A DNA stretch of 64,000 nucleotides, from positions 74,187,312 through 74,251,311 of the forward strand of contig CM057826.1 of NCBI GenBank assembly GCA_030068075.1. The letters run 5' to 3'. The notes under the pieces are model-generated. The model saw only the letters and a list, made by a program, of their open reading frames with translations. It was not told the DNA's origin and made no database searches. Below, one piece after another: positions 46,210-56,854 of this stretch (the stretch's first letter is position 1; the number at the start of each line of letters is the position of its first letter). The position numbers and the translations under genes are program-made. This DNA is from Paguma larvata (taxonomy: Eukaryota > Chordata > Mammalia > Carnivora > Viverridae).

Positions 46210-46869
46210 TAATTATAAATTATATTGTATTCCATTTTCATTTACATTTGTTTTATTTAATTCATTTATATTTAAAAATGGTGACTATTCTTGATGGTTT
46301 TTGTAAGCTTTGTAAAGTATTTAAAATTATTGTGTTATGACATTTATTTTGTGGTGTGAGGACTTCTCAGAATATACAATCTATCTGTGACTTCTGGCTA
46401 TTCGTAATCAGGCCTGTGAGGCATCTAGCAACTCTGCGTGGCTCTTCTTTAATTGTCTGGAATATAAAAATGTCACTGTTCTGTGAAGATTGTACTAAGT
46501 CATCTTTTTAAAATTTATTGAAGTCATTTTTAAAATTTTTATGGAAGTAGCTACGTGCATATTCCGTTTTACTGTTTCCTAATGGTACATTTATTTTTTT
46601 TTTATCCAGTAGCACGAAATGAGTGTATTGAATTCTTGTTTTCAGGAACAGATTGACCTTTGATTCCTGATAAGAACAAGTTTGAGTTAAAAAGCTATCA
46701 GGTTTTAAAAGTGATCCAATCAAATTCTGTAAACTAGTTTTCAGAATGCTATTGGGAACAAAAACAAACACCACCTTTATGTGTCACTATCCTTGTTGCC
46801 ACTCACAGACACCGCCATTGCCTGCCACACACACGCACACACACACACTTCTTTCACTTCCGCCTACCC
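46210..46869. other. Unassigned sequence
   Basis: No gene is recognised. A short (CA)n-like run occurs near 46828-46848. The 88-codon minus frame at 46508-46774 has no recognisable domain. Confidence 0.3.
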
Positions 46870-47340
46870 TTCCAAATGAAGCCTAGTGGTTCCTCCTTCA
46901 TGGCTCAGGCCAAGTATCTTCACTGTGCAGTATCTTTGTAGATCTGTGAAGTTTGTATCTCATTGTGTAATGATGGTATTCACATTATATTTTTTATTTG
47001 ACATATCTCCTTCACTAGAATAAGAGTTCCTAAAAAGAAGGAAATAGGTCAGGGTGCCTAGATGGTTCAATCAGTTGAGTGTCCGACTTTGGCTGGTTAT
47101 GATCTTGCGCTGGTGGGTTTGAGTCCTGCATCAGGCTCTGTGCTGACAGCTCAGAGCCTGGGGCCTGCTTCGGATTCTGTGTCTCCCTCTCTCTCTGCCC
47201 CTCCCCCACCACACTCGGTCTCTCTCTCAAAAATAAATAAACATTAAAAATATTTAAGAAGGAAATAGGACAAAAATAATGTTTATAAAGAAAACACCTA
47301 GCGTAGTTGCTTTATATGATAGATATTCATGCTGAATACT
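46870..47340 (+). mobile_element. L2 LINE 3' region, split by a SINE
   Basis: The left part (46870-47034) has 'cctccttcatggctcaggcc' and 'cactagaataagagttccta'. The right part (47256-47340) has 'cacctagcgtagttgcttta' and 'gatattcatgctgaata'. Together these are the L2 3' end in sense orientation, with the SINE at 47049-47255 between them. Confidence 0.55.
47049..47255 (+). mobile_element. Feline CAN-SINE with perfect target duplication, inside L2
   Basis: Includes 'gagtgtccgactttggctgg', 'gctctgtgctgacagctcag' and 'aaataaataaacattaaaaa'. The 14-bp target 'aagaaggaaatagg' is repeated exactly at 47035-47048 and 47256-47269. Frames on both strands here are SINE-derived. Confidence 0.95.
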
Positions 47341-47344
47341 GAGG

Positions 47345-47800
47345 GACCAATGAGTCCCATTGGGTTCCAAAATGAAGGATCATTCCCTTGTTTTTTCAAA
47401 AGCTTTCAAAATACATATAGAGATATTTTATAAATATCACACAATTCGACATTTTTTTTTTGCTTGCAAATAGTTGTCACCACAATGTGTAATGACAGAG
47501 GCAGAGACTGGAGTGATATGGCTACAAACTAAGAAATGCCAGGAATCTGTGGCTACCACAGAAAGCCAGGAAGAGGCAAGGAGTGAGAGTCTTATAGTGA
47601 GTACAGATCTGCTGACACCTTTAAACTTGGAATTCTAGCCTATGGAACTGTGAGAATAAATGTCTGGTACTTTAAGTGACAGCTGGTTACAGTAGCCCTA
47701 GGGGCATATATGTAGTCTTTACGGCCAAACGAAACTAGATAAACATTATCATACAAATATTTGTATTTTGGAAAGTAGATGTATTATGATATGCTTATTT
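47345..47800. other. Unassigned sequence
   Basis: No gene or repeat recognised. Confidence 0.3.
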
Positions 47801-47813
47801 AAAGAAAGATTTC

Positions 47814-48053
47814 CCAGGGTGCCTGGGTGGCTCAGTTGGGTAAGTGTCCGACTTCAGCTCAGGTCATGATCTTGCGGTTCGGGTTGGATCCCTGAGTCAT
47901 GATCTGTGCTGACAGCTCAGAGCCTGGAGCCTGTGACACCCTCTCTCTCTCTTTCTACTCCTCCCTCACTCATGCTTTGTCTCTCTTTTACTCTCAAAAA
48001 TAACTAAACATTACAATTTAAAAAATAATAAATTTAAAATTAAAAAAATAAAT
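47814..48053 (+). mobile_element. Feline CAN-SINE with target duplication
   Basis: 'gggtgcctgggtggctcagt', 'gtccgacttcagctcaggtc', 'gacagctcagagcctggagc' followed by a long A/T-rich tail. The 12-bp target 'aagaaagatttc' is at 47802-47813 and 48054-48065. About 25 bases between 'gagcctg' and the CT region are missing. Confidence 0.95.
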
Positions 48054-48109
48054 AAGAAAGATTTCTTTAGCCGAACAAGCTGGGAAACAGTGAATATTCT
48101 ACTTCTCTT

Positions 48110-48655
48110 CAGTAGGTTATGATGGTCAATTGTATCTAACTTGACTAGACCATTGGTGTGCAGGTACTTGGTCAAACATTATTCTAGGAGTTTGTGCAAG
48201 GGTATTTTTGGATTAAATTAACTGAGTAACATTTTAGTTGGTAATGTAAAGCGAATTGCCCTTATAATGTGAGTGGACCTCATCCAATAAGTTGAAGGCC
48301 TGAACAGAACAAAAAGAATGACCCTTCCTCAAGAATTCTCCACTTGATTGCCTTTAGGTTTCATCTCCGCTATCATCTTTCTCGGGACTCAGCCTGCCAG
48401 ATCACACGTCAGATATGAGTTTGCCAGTCTCCATAAACATGTGAGCCAACACCTTATAATAAATAAGGTTCTCTCTCTCTCTCTGCGTATAATGTGTGTG
48501 TGTGTGTGTGTGTGTATGTGTGTATACACAGAACAAAAAAAATGACCCTTCCCCAAGAATTCTCCAATTGACCACGTTAGTGTGTGTATGAATACAAAAA
48601 ACCCACACAATTTTATGTGGTTCTGGTCTGCAGAACCCTGGCTAATACAGATTTA
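48110..48655 (+). mobile_element. Old LTR-type repeat with internal duplication
   Basis: It shares a series of landmarks with 56070-56495. Examples are 'cctcatccaataagttgaag'/'gcatcctccaatctactaaa', 'catgtgagccaacaccttat'/'catgagccaatatctcatag' and 'gcagaaccctggctaatac'/'gaggaccctggctaatgc'. The left portion ('ttgactagaccattggtgtg', 'acttggtcaaacattattct') matches a well-known mammalian LTR-type repeat, but I cannot fix its subfamily. Segment 48305-48347 is repeated, nearly unchanged, at 48529-48570. Confidence 0.6.
48471..48525. repeat. (CT)n and (GT)n microsatellites inside the LTR
   Basis: Seven CT units, a short link, then about 14 GT units with an interruption. Frames on both strands at 48348-48610 run through it and are low complexity. 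Confidence 0.9.
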
Positions 48656-48659
48656 AGAT

Positions 48660-49615
48660 AATTTTCAAGTATTGACCCTGAACAGTTCTGTGGTCAGTTT
48701 ATTTATATGACTTTGTTTAACCTCCTTTTTTGAAATTTTATTACCAAAATGTTTATTTACTGAATTCCCGTGATGTCACATACATCCAGTGTGCTGTGAT
48801 TTTCACTTAGGAAAACATGTATTTTCAAAACATGTAAGAGTATAACTACAAGAACCTTTTAAAGCAGTGTTGTGTAACCAGTAACTCCTAGTATCATTTG
48901 TGATATCTATACCTGCTCAGTCATTACTCAAAAGCCACAACTGCTTGAAAGTCATATTATGGCTTTTCAAGTGACAGGACTTCTGTGTGTCCTGACTAAT
49001 CCATGCTGCATTGATCTATCCTTTCTGAACAAACATACGAACTGAAAGTATAATTTTAAGTGGTTATTCGGAGACATTAGAAATTATGACCTCCAAAGAA
49101 CAAACACAGCAAGCCAACAGGACTAACTTAACGAAGGTGATAGCTTAACACATGCATTCTGTTATTATAACATAGTTAACGGTCGGAAACCTTTGATCAA
49201 AATAAGTGTTTATATGTAAAGTTATTATATGAATGCAAATGACATGAAAAACACCATGTTACTCCTTACACAAATGGTCACCCTAAGTACTAGTCTGCAC
49301 AAAATGATTGCATTTTAGTGTTTCCACAAAAACGTATTCAGCTAATGAAGTGAAGGTTTTATAGATATAATCAAATTGGATAGGTTCTGTATGCTGTTTT
49401 TTGAGCATGAAACCAATTTATAATTATTCTAATGTTAACTGGTTTTTATTTTAATTGATTCACTGCTTTTGTCAGATTATTTCTATATTTAATCAAGATT
49501 GACTTGTACTACATTTTTATGGACAGACTTATTAATGTACCATAAAAACATGCTTGCACAGTATTATAGGAATAAATATTGTGCTTCCTTGGGAAAATTT
49601 TCTCTTTTCTTTTTT
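48660..49615. other. Unassigned AT-rich sequence
   Basis: No gene or repeat recognised. Confidence 0.35.
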
Positions 49616-49619
49616 TTTT

Positions 49620-50100
49620 ACAAGGAGAGGATATATTCTTTATTGAAGTATAATGGCATACAATATTCTTTAAGTTTAGGCGTACATTATAGTGATTTGA
49701 TGTTTTCATAAATTATGAAACGTTCCTCGTGGTAAGTCTAGATACCATCTGTATCCAAACAAAGTTATTGCAACATTATCGACTGTATCCCCTATGCTGT
49801 ACATCACATCCCTATCAATTATTTATTTTATAGTGGTAAGTTTGTGCCTCTTAATTCTCTCAACTGTTTTACCTGACCCTCCAACATCTCCCTACTCTGG
49901 TAACCAACCATTTACTTCTTGTATCTATGAGTCTGTTTTTGTTTTATTTTCTTTGTTCATTTGTTTTGTTGCCATTTGGGTTTTGTCTTTCTCTAGCTGA
50001 CTTATTTCATTTAGTTTAATACCTCTGCGTCTGTCTATGTTGTCGCAAATGGCAAGATTTCATTCTTTTGTGGCTAAATAATATTCTATTGTATATAGAG
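49620..50100 (-). mobile_element. LINE-1 3' UTR and ORF2 end, antisense
   Basis: 'ctttattgaagtataatggc', 'tatcccctatgctgtacatc', 'ctctggtaaccaaccattta', 'tagctgacttatttcattta', 'tgttgtcgcaaatggcaaga' follow the antisense L1 3' end in order. The frames at 49499-49711 and 49794-50000 fall in this relic. Confidence 0.85.
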
Positions 50101-50104
50101 ACCA

Positions 50105-51256
50105 CAGAGATGATACTGTTTTATGATAACTTGCTTTGATTATATTCAATTTAAGTGCATGCTTTTTTCTTTGGGAAGATTTCTGGTTTGATTTATTTTT
50201 GCTTCGGGATATATTTCTTTCTATGATCACCTTCCCCCTTTTGATTCAAGAGCTTAAGGGAAAGTATAGGTGTTCTGACCTAGCAACAGCAAATATAAAG
50301 TATTTTGGCATTGCAAATTCGACGAAGACCCCAACCAATCATCTCGATGGTTTTAATCTTCTAAAAGGCTAAGTGCATGAATCATGAGAAGGCATAAGCT
50401 TGTAGACTTAGCAGAAAGATAACGATTAAAGAACATATCAGAAGAAAGTGAGAAGCCATCTTGCTGAGAAGGCCTGTAAGGGAAATTAGAAGAAACTTGA
50501 GGTATGAATAAATTATATCATTAAAATTTGGTTCTGTGCCCTGTTCTCTCTGATTCTGACATTAAGGTTTGAATTGGACAGTTAGTTTTAATTTTGTTGA
50601 TTCTCACCAGTGTAGTTCTAAAAATCCAAGTGGATAGACTTATTTTCTAAGTTAGCTATTTTCAGTGATTAAAAATTGGTTAATTTAGTACTGGGGATAT
50701 TTTGTGATCTTTATTGTTGCAAATATTAAGTTAATAATTGTGTAAATCTGTACTTTCTAACGTCCAAGTCACTGCATATTGAAGAATTAAATAACTAGAT
50801 TCTTAAATGCCAGAAGGGGAAAATTCAGTGAGTTATAAGTTGTCTGCTATTACTATTCCTTTAAGGTAATAGTCAATGTATGAACAGCAAATTTTAATGT
50901 ACTATGACAAAAATATTTGTGTTTACTAAGAAATCATGAAAAAAACAATATATTTTTATTTTTACAAAATGTGTAGATATATTTAGGTAATAATTCAAAA
51001 TTTTTAGTGGTTTATTATCTTCAAAAAGTATTTTCAAAGTTTATTATTGTTATAATGCAGCAGGAAGTTGTTTTTTTATTTTTTCCACAGAACATTAAGT
51101 AGCTAAAGGAAAAGATCTAGGCAGAAGAAAACCACTTTTCAATTGTAATGGTTAAGTAGTCATATCTGGGTATGTTGTATTTCTCACAAAAGGAGACACT
51201 AAAGCTTAAGTAACTAAAGGGGTAGGTTTGTGAGAATTTTCATTTGAGACAAGTCA
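50105..51256. other. Unassigned AT-rich sequence
   Basis: No gene or repeat recognised. The 78-codon frame at 50136-50372 has no identifiable domain. Confidence 0.35.
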
Positions 51257-51400
51257 TTTTTTTAATGTTTATTATTTATTTTGAGAAAGAGCAGAAGCAG
51301 GGGAGGGACAGAGTGAGACAGAGACACAGAATCTGAAGCAGGCTCGTCTCTGAGCTGTCAGCACAGAGCCTAATGTGGGGTTCCAACCTACAAGCTGTGA
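51257..51400 (-). mobile_element. Head-less CAN-SINE, antisense
   Basis: Tail 'tttttttaatgtttattatt', 'atctgaagcaggctcg', 'gagctgtcagcacagagcct' and 'caagctgtga' are present. The tRNA-like head that should follow (plus-strand 'gatcatgacctgag...cacccaggcgcccc') is missing. L1 sequence starts directly at 51401, so the copy is 5'-truncated or lost its head by deletion. Confidence 0.85.
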
Positions 51401-51870
51401 CGAGGAGTGACTATATTAATATCTGGTTAATTTTGCTCCCAGCAAAGATAACTAAGAGGCACCAGAGACTAAGAGGTGCATTAAATATTATTTTCCAAAG
51501 GATCAATCAAGAAGGCAGGCACAATGATCTTAAGTGTACACATAACAAACACTTGTCTCAAAATGCATGAAACAAAAACTGGTACCACTGAAAGGAAAAG
51601 TAGAACATCCATAATTTTAGTTGGAGACCTTATGACTGCCTTTCAGTAAATGATAGAAGTGTTAGACAGAAATCAGCAAGGATATAGACAAGTGGAACAA
51701 CATAGTCAACTAGCAGAATCTACTTCACATATAAGACACACCAACTCACCACAGCAAAATAATCACTTTTTCCAAAATGACATTTTCACCAAAATAGTCC
51801 CTATTTTGGATCATAAAATACAATTTAATAAATTTACAATAATTGAAAGTTAACATAGAAAGAAAACAGA
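51401..51870 (+). mobile_element. Old LINE-1, N-terminal ORF2 (endonuclease region) fragment
   Basis: 'cataacaaacacttgtctca', 'aatgcatgaaacaaaaactg', 'aattttagttggagacctta', 'aatcagcaaggatatagaca' and 'ggatcataaaatacaattta' match the ORF2 endonuclease-coding region in sense orientation. Frames at 51373-51570 and 51650-51853 are broken pieces of it. Confidence 0.75.
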
Positions 51871-51884
51871 AAAATTTATACTCA

Positions 51885-52514
51885 TGTGGAATAATTTTAA
51901 AAGTTTAACTAGAAAATGGGCAAATAACATGAATAGACATTTCACTGCTGAGGATATACAGATGGCATGTAAGTACCTGAAAAAAACATCCGACATCATT
52001 AGACATTAAGAAAATTAAAAAAAAATTAAGACCACAATGAGATATTACTACATACCTATCAAAATGACTAAAATAAAAAAGAGTGAAAACACCAAATGAT
52101 GGGAAGGATGTAGAAAAACTATCACTGTTATCTTGCTGTTGAGAATGTAAAAATGGCAGAGCCACTCTAGAAAATGCTTTGTCAGTTTCCCACAAAACTA
52201 AAGCTATAATTTCAGTACAACTTAGCAATAGCACTAGTGGTCATTTATTCCAAAGAGATGAAAACTCATGTTGACACAAATACTTGTACAAGAGTGTTTA
52301 TAACAGCCGATATTATTCTCAATAGCCAAAAAAATGGAATAGTTCAGATAGCTTTTAACAGTTAAATAGTAAGAGAACTGCAGTACATACATCCCATGGA
52401 ATGCTGCTTAGCAATAACCAAGAATGAACCATTAATATATACAGTTTGGTTGAATCTTAAGGACTGTATGCTGAGTGAAAGCCAATCTCAAAAAGTTATA
52501 TAATTTTATTTATT
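51885..52514 (+). mobile_element. Old LINE-1, ORF2 C-terminal end
   Basis: 'aatgggcaaataacatgaat', 'accacaatgagatattacta', 'aatggcagagccactctaga', 'aacttgtacaagagtgttta' type text and 'tcccatggaatgctgcttag' are in L1 order. The reverse-transcriptase part between this and the preceding fragment is missing. The portion 52312-52507 is present a second time at 53469-53664. Confidence 0.8.
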
Positions 52515-52526
52515 TAACATTTTAAA

Positions 52527-52726
52527 ATTTTTATTTATTTTTGAGAGAGAGGGACAGAGTGTGAGCGGGGAAGAGGCAGAGAGAGGGAGACACAGAATCT
52601 GAAGCAAACTCCAGGCTGAAAGCTGTCAGCACAGAGCCAGACTCGGGGCTTGAACTCACAAACTGTGAGATGATGACTTTAAGCAAAGTTGGAAGCTTAC
52701 CCAACTGGGCCACACAGGCACCCCTG
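52527..52726 (-). mobile_element. Feline CAN-SINE, antisense, inside LINE-1
   Basis: 'atttttatttatttttgaga', 'aatctgaagcaaactccagg', 'aactgtgagatgatgacttt' and 'gggccacacaggcacccc' mark it. The 12-bp target 'taacattttaaa' is repeated exactly at 52515-52526 and 52727-52738. L1 sequence continues on the far side. Confidence 0.95.
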
Positions 52727-52738
52727 TAACATTTTAAA

Positions 52739-52968
52739 TAACAAAATTTTAGAAATGGAGAATATAGCCCTGGTTGTTCAGATGTGGGGGCGAGGGTTGT
52801 GCGAAGAGAGGGTAGGAGGGTATAGGCATGAAAGGAAAACCTAGGGGTCCTTGTGGTAAAGAAAGTATTTAGGATCTTGATTGTGGTAGTTAATACAGGA
52901 ACCTACAGAGGTGATAAAATTATATAGAACTAAGCATGTGCATTTGTGCATACACACACACCAACGTG

Positions 52969-53010
<42 letters not shown>

Positions 53011-53215
53011 TGAGTACAAATAAAGCTGGAGGTCGGAATAAGATTGCTGAATTGTATCCAGGTCAGTATCCTATTATGATACTGTACTCATTTTTCAAAT
53101 TATTACAAGTGGAGAATTAAAGGATACACACGATTTCTTTGTATTTTTCTTAAGATTGCACATGAATTTCAAATTAACTCAAGAAAAATGTCAATAAAAA
53201 TCTATGATAAGATGC
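52739..53215 (+). mobile_element. LINE-1 3' UTR containing a (CA)n array
   Basis: It continues the L1 copy after the SINE: 'aatatagccctggttgttca', 'ggatcttgattgtggtagtt', then the CA run, then 'atgagtacaaataaagctgg' and 'gtcaataaaaatctatgata' at the end. A CA stretch followed by 'aatgagta' is a standing feature of some old L1 3' UTRs and has expanded here. Confidence 0.75.
52951..53008. repeat. (CA)n microsatellite with CG interruption
   Basis: CA units with an internal 'gcgcgcgc' then about 16 pure CA units. Alternating purine-pyrimidine sequence; the GC/CA junction is a classic Z-DNA-prone composition. Confidence 0.9.
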
Positions 53216-53219
53216 TTAA

Positions 53220-53308
53220 TGTTTCAGTTATTTTTTATTTATTATTATTTTTATTTTAGAGAGAGGGAGAGAGAGCACACAAATGAGGGAAAGGGACAGG
53301 GTGAGAGA

Positions 53309-53366
<58 letters not shown>

Positions 53367-53468
53367 CTTAAGCAGAGTCCACGATCAACGTGGAGCCTGA
53401 CCTGGAGTTCAATCCCATGACCCTGGGATCATGATTTGAGCTGAAATCAAGAGTTGGATGCTCGACCG
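53220..53468 (-). mobile_element. CAN-SINE, antisense, cut in its head and joined to duplicated LINE-1
   Basis: T-rich tail, (GA)n array (53302-53364), 'gaatcttaagcagagtccac', 'gggatcatgatttgagctga', 'caagagttggatgctcgacc'. The expected final ~20 bases ('gactgagccacccaggcgcc') are absent, and the L1 copy begins at 53469. Confidence 0.9.
53302..53364. repeat. (GA)n microsatellite
   Basis: About 31 GA units with one CA interruption, inside the SINE. Likely length-variable. Confidence 0.9.
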
Positions 53469-53664
53469 ATTATTCTCAATAGCCAAAAAAATGGAATAGT
53501 TCAGATAGCTTTTAACAGTTAAATAGTAAGAGAACTGCAGTACATACATCCCATGGAATGCTGCTTAGCAATAACCAAGAATGAACCATTAATATACACA
53601 GTTTGGTTGAATCTTCTGGACTATATACTGAATGAAAGCCAATCTCAAAAGGTTATATGATTTT
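53469..53664 (+). mobile_element. Second copy of a 196-bp LINE-1 segment
   Basis: It aligns base for base, without obvious gaps and with roughly ten differences, to 52312-52507 (offset 1,157). Examples are 'tattctcaatagccaaaaaa', 'aacagttaaatagtaagaga' and 'gaatgctgcttagcaataac'. Unrelated sequence resumes at about 53665. Confidence 0.9.
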
Positions 53665-54688
53665 GAAGCCCCTAGACCCCCCTGTTCAATGTTATTTTAG
53701 GTAGTATAAAATTAAAGTCACAGAGATCTATCTAAAATATGAAATTAAATATACCATTTGTCTTCTCACAACTTAGACTCTAAGGAAAAAATGCTTTATA
53801 TTTTTATCATGACATTAAGAGTTCTCGTATCTGTCTGCTTCTCTAGCTTTATTGTTGTAATTCCATATTTTATATTTATGATGTTCTGAGCATTTATATC
53901 TCCCACACCAGGGTTTTTTGGATACATGGGCTCTGCTTGAAATGCCTTTCTACCACCTTTTCATCTGCCAAACTCCTTTTTAACTATTTAAATTGATTTT
54001 AAACTGAGAAAACTATAAGTTTATCTTCAGCTCTTGCTTGGCTTCCCCTTATTTCCGATCTGTTTGCCTAATACCCTCTCCACATCTTTCGCTGCATTTA
54101 CTTCATTGTGTCATGAGTTCTCTATTTCAAGAAATTATTTCCGTTCTCCTTCTCTACCTCATGAGAACAGAGATTAGAACTCTCCAGATTTAAGGAAAGT
54201 GTTGACATATAAAAAAATCCAGTAAATATTAAGTAAAACATTTCTTAATTTTAAAACATTTCTTATAAAATTTTATCACTGTGACACATGCAGAATTTGT
54301 GTTGCAAAACTTCTCTTTATATACAATTATTTCTGCATGGTTTCAGCTCTAAAGCAACTTAAATGAATTGTGAAGATTCATGTTCTACATCTTTTTCCCT
54401 TATGGTTTTGATGGGATGCCCTGATAATTACATGCACACCAAGAGATTACAGTAACTAATAATTGCTAGGGTTATGTTCCTCTCATGAAATTATACCCAT
54501 AAGGCATCCATAAGGAATGTGAGCTTCTGAAAATCAGATGTTCTAAAATTAATTTTTAGTTTACTTTTAAAAGTCCATCAATCCTTTGTTCTAATCGATC
54601 TCCTAGTGTATATGGCAATTATATTCAGTCTATTAATTTATACATATGGCTACACTAGTATTGTTAAGAGTCCATAAGGAAGTATGAT
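53665..54688. other. Unassigned sequence
   Basis: No gene or confident repeat. The segment 53880-54170 is pyrimidine-rich in places. Confidence 0.35.
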
Positions 54689-54689
54689 A

Positions 54690-54815
54690 TAATAAAAAAA
54701 ATGATCTGACTTGGAATCTGTAAGCTTTTGGTCAAATCCAGAAGCAGATTAATAACTGTGACCTTGACAAAATCAATACTTCTAAACTCATTGTTTCATT
54801 TATAAATTTCTGGAA
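54690..54815 (-). mobile_element. MIR SINE, antisense
   Basis: 'tcaaatccagaagcagatta', 'ataactgtgaccttgacaaa', 'ctcattgtttcatttataaa' follow the antisense MIR order. Heavily diverged. Confidence 0.55.
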
Positions 54816-54819
54816 TACC

Positions 54820-55234
54820 TCTATATATTCTTTGAGCATGTAAAAACATGTGGATATGAAAATCTATGCTCTTTGATAGAAATATAGTACATGTCATAAG
54901 AGTTCTGTAGATTTCATGTTTGGGTTTTTGTAACTTATGGTGTCGTCTATGCATGATTTTTTCTAAATTCACTGGTATGTTGCATATATGTGTACACTGA
55001 AACATCACAGCTCTGTAGTAGACTCAAAATAAATGATTAACCCCTGTAAAGCATAAAAATTCTTAGAATATATGCATGATATAACTGTTTTCCCAAGTAT
55101 TTTACATTTTGGTGGGGAGATAATATTTCATATTAAAATGTGTGTAATATATAATAATTAAAATGTAATTCTTTAATTTCATAAGGTTTCCAGAGTACTT
55201 TAATTTATTCTATGTTGTGTATACACTGTTTATA
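54820..55234. other. Unassigned AT-rich sequence
   Basis: No gene or repeat recognised. Confidence 0.3.
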
Positions 55235-55432
55235 TTTTGAAAGTCCCTTTTTGTAAATTAGTCATTCCACTGATCCTCTGTTGTTGGGTGGATAGACATT
55301 AAGGATTGTTTCTGTTTTCTTCAGAATTGTCCCCTTTATCAATATGCCCATCTTTAAATAATACCGCTGATAATTTTCCTTATTTATTTATTTTTTATGT
55401 CTGGGAAAGTTTTTCTTGAAGAGATTAGCATT
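55235..55432 (-). mobile_element. Old LINE-1 internal fragment, antisense
   Basis: 'gtccctttttgtaaattagt', 'gacattaaggattgtttctg' and 'ctgataattttccttattta' are followed by 'tgtctgggaaagtttttctt', all antisense L1M internal landmarks. It aligns with 57709-57856. Confidence 0.65.
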
Positions 55433-55655
55433 ATTATTTATTTATTTATTTATTTATTGAGAGGGAGAGAGAGGGAGAGAGCATGTGCAAGCAGAGGGGC
55501 AGAGGGAGAGGGGGAGAGAATCTTAAGCAGGCTCTATATCCAGAGTGGAGCCTAATGTAAGCCTCCATCTCAGGACCTTCTCAGGACCCTGAGATCGTAA
55601 CCTGAGCCGAAATCAAGAATCCCATGTCCAGCTGACTGAGCCACCCAGGTGCCCC
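55433..55655 (-). mobile_element. Older CAN-SINE, antisense
   Basis: An (ATTT)n tail (55433-55459), GA-rich stretch, 'aatcttaagcaggctctata' and the head edge 'gagccacccaggtgcccc'. Likely target copies are 'gattagcatta' (55423) and 'gattagcttta' (55658). Confidence 0.95.
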
Positions 55656-55682
55656 ATGATTAGCTTTAATCAGTAGACTGAG

Positions 55683-56068
55683 TGATATGGATGAATATCA
55701 GAGGAATTATGCTAAGTGAAAGAATTATGTATAAGATAAAGAGTACATTTTGTATGATTCCATTTATATAAAATTTTAGAAAATGCAAACTAATCCATAG
55801 TGACTGCAAATCACTGGTTGCAGGTGACAAGGGGCAGAAGAGGCAAGAAAAGGTGGGAAGGAGGGAATACCAAAGATCACAAGGAAACTTCTGGGGGTGA
55901 TGGATATGTTCACTATCTTGATTGTAGTGACAGCTTCATTAATCTGTTTAAAACGTCTAAAATTTGTAAACTTTAATTATGTACAGTTTATTGTATCCCG
56001 GATATACCTCAATAAAGCTTGAAGAGAGATAAATAAGTAATAAATAAATAAATAAATAAATAAATAAA
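55683..56068 (+). mobile_element. LINE-1 3' UTR with (AAAT)n tail
   Basis: 'attatgctaagtgaaagaat', 'tgtatgattccatttatata', 'cactggttgcaggtgacaag', 'gggggtgatggatatgttca', 'gatatacctcaataaagctt' and a terminal (AAAT)n array at 56034-56067. Standard L1 3' end. Confidence 0.85.
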
Positions 56069-56069
56069 A

Positions 56070-56495
56070 GTAAGCTGAGTAAAGAAGGCTGCTCTCCCCA
56101 GTGGAAGTAAGCATCCTCCAATCTACTAAAGACCTGAATAAACAAAAGGTGGCAGAAGGGAGAATTTGCTCTCTGCTTGAGCTGAGACATCCATCTTCTC
56201 CTGCTCTTGTACATCAGTGCTCCTAGTTCTTGGTCCTTCATACTCAAACTGGGATTTAAACCATTAGTCCCCTAGAACTCAGTCCTTCAGATTTGGACTG
56301 GAATATACCATTGGTTTTCCTGGCCCTATAGCTTGCAGATGGCAGATCATGGGACGTCTAGTCTCCCTAATCTCATGAGCCAATATCTCATAGTTAATCT
56401 CTTTCTATATATCCTTATCTATCCATCCATCCATCCATCCATCATTCTCTATTCTATTGGTTCTGCTTCTCTGGAGGACCCTGGCTAATGCTGTG
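56070..56495 (+). mobile_element. Old LTR-type repeat, same family as 48110-48655
   Basis: 'gctgagtaaagaaggctgct', 'ctaaagacctgaataaacaa', 'ggacgtctagtctccctaat', 'tcatgagccaatatctcata' and 'tctggaggaccctggctaat' are present in the order shared with the 48-kb copy. An (ATCC)n array lies at 56425-56444, at the position where the other copy carries CT/GT runs. The left third of the LTR is missing. Confidence 0.6.
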
Positions 56496-56504
56496 GTTCA
56501 CAGG

Positions 56505-56690
56505 AACTGGTGGGTAGGGGTCATGAATGAATGCTAATAAGTACAAGGTTTCCTTCTGCAGTGATGAAGATGTTCTGGAATTAGCGGTAGTGCACAACTG
56601 TAAAAGTATACTAAAATTTACTGAATCGTATACTTTAATATTGTGAATTTTATAACATTGACTTATATCTCAATACATTATATATATATA
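56505..56690 (+). mobile_element. LINE-1 3' UTR
   Basis: 'gatgaagatgttctggaatt', 'tactgaatcgtatacttta', 'gacttatatctcaatacatt' are the classic L1MA/L1MB 3' end, followed by a short (TA)n run at 56680-56697. Confidence 0.8.
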
Positions 56691-56699
56691 TATATAGTC

Positions 56700-56850
56700 T
56701 TGAAGGGGAGCAGTGTGGGTGGGTTAAATAGGTGATGGGGATTAAGGAGTACATTTGTGATGAACTCTGGATGTTGTATGGAAGTGTTGAATCACTAAGT
56801 TGTACCCCTGAAACAAACATTACACTGTTAGATAACTAGAATTTATATAA
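56700..56850 (+). mobile_element. Carnivore-type LINE-1 3' end
   Basis: 'ggtgatggggattaaggagt', 'gatgttgtatggaagtgttg', 'gtacccctgaaacaaacatt', then 'tagaatttatataaaaactt'. It is severely 5'-truncated and directly abuts another L1 3' end. Confidence 0.8.
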
Positions 56851-56854
56851 AAAC

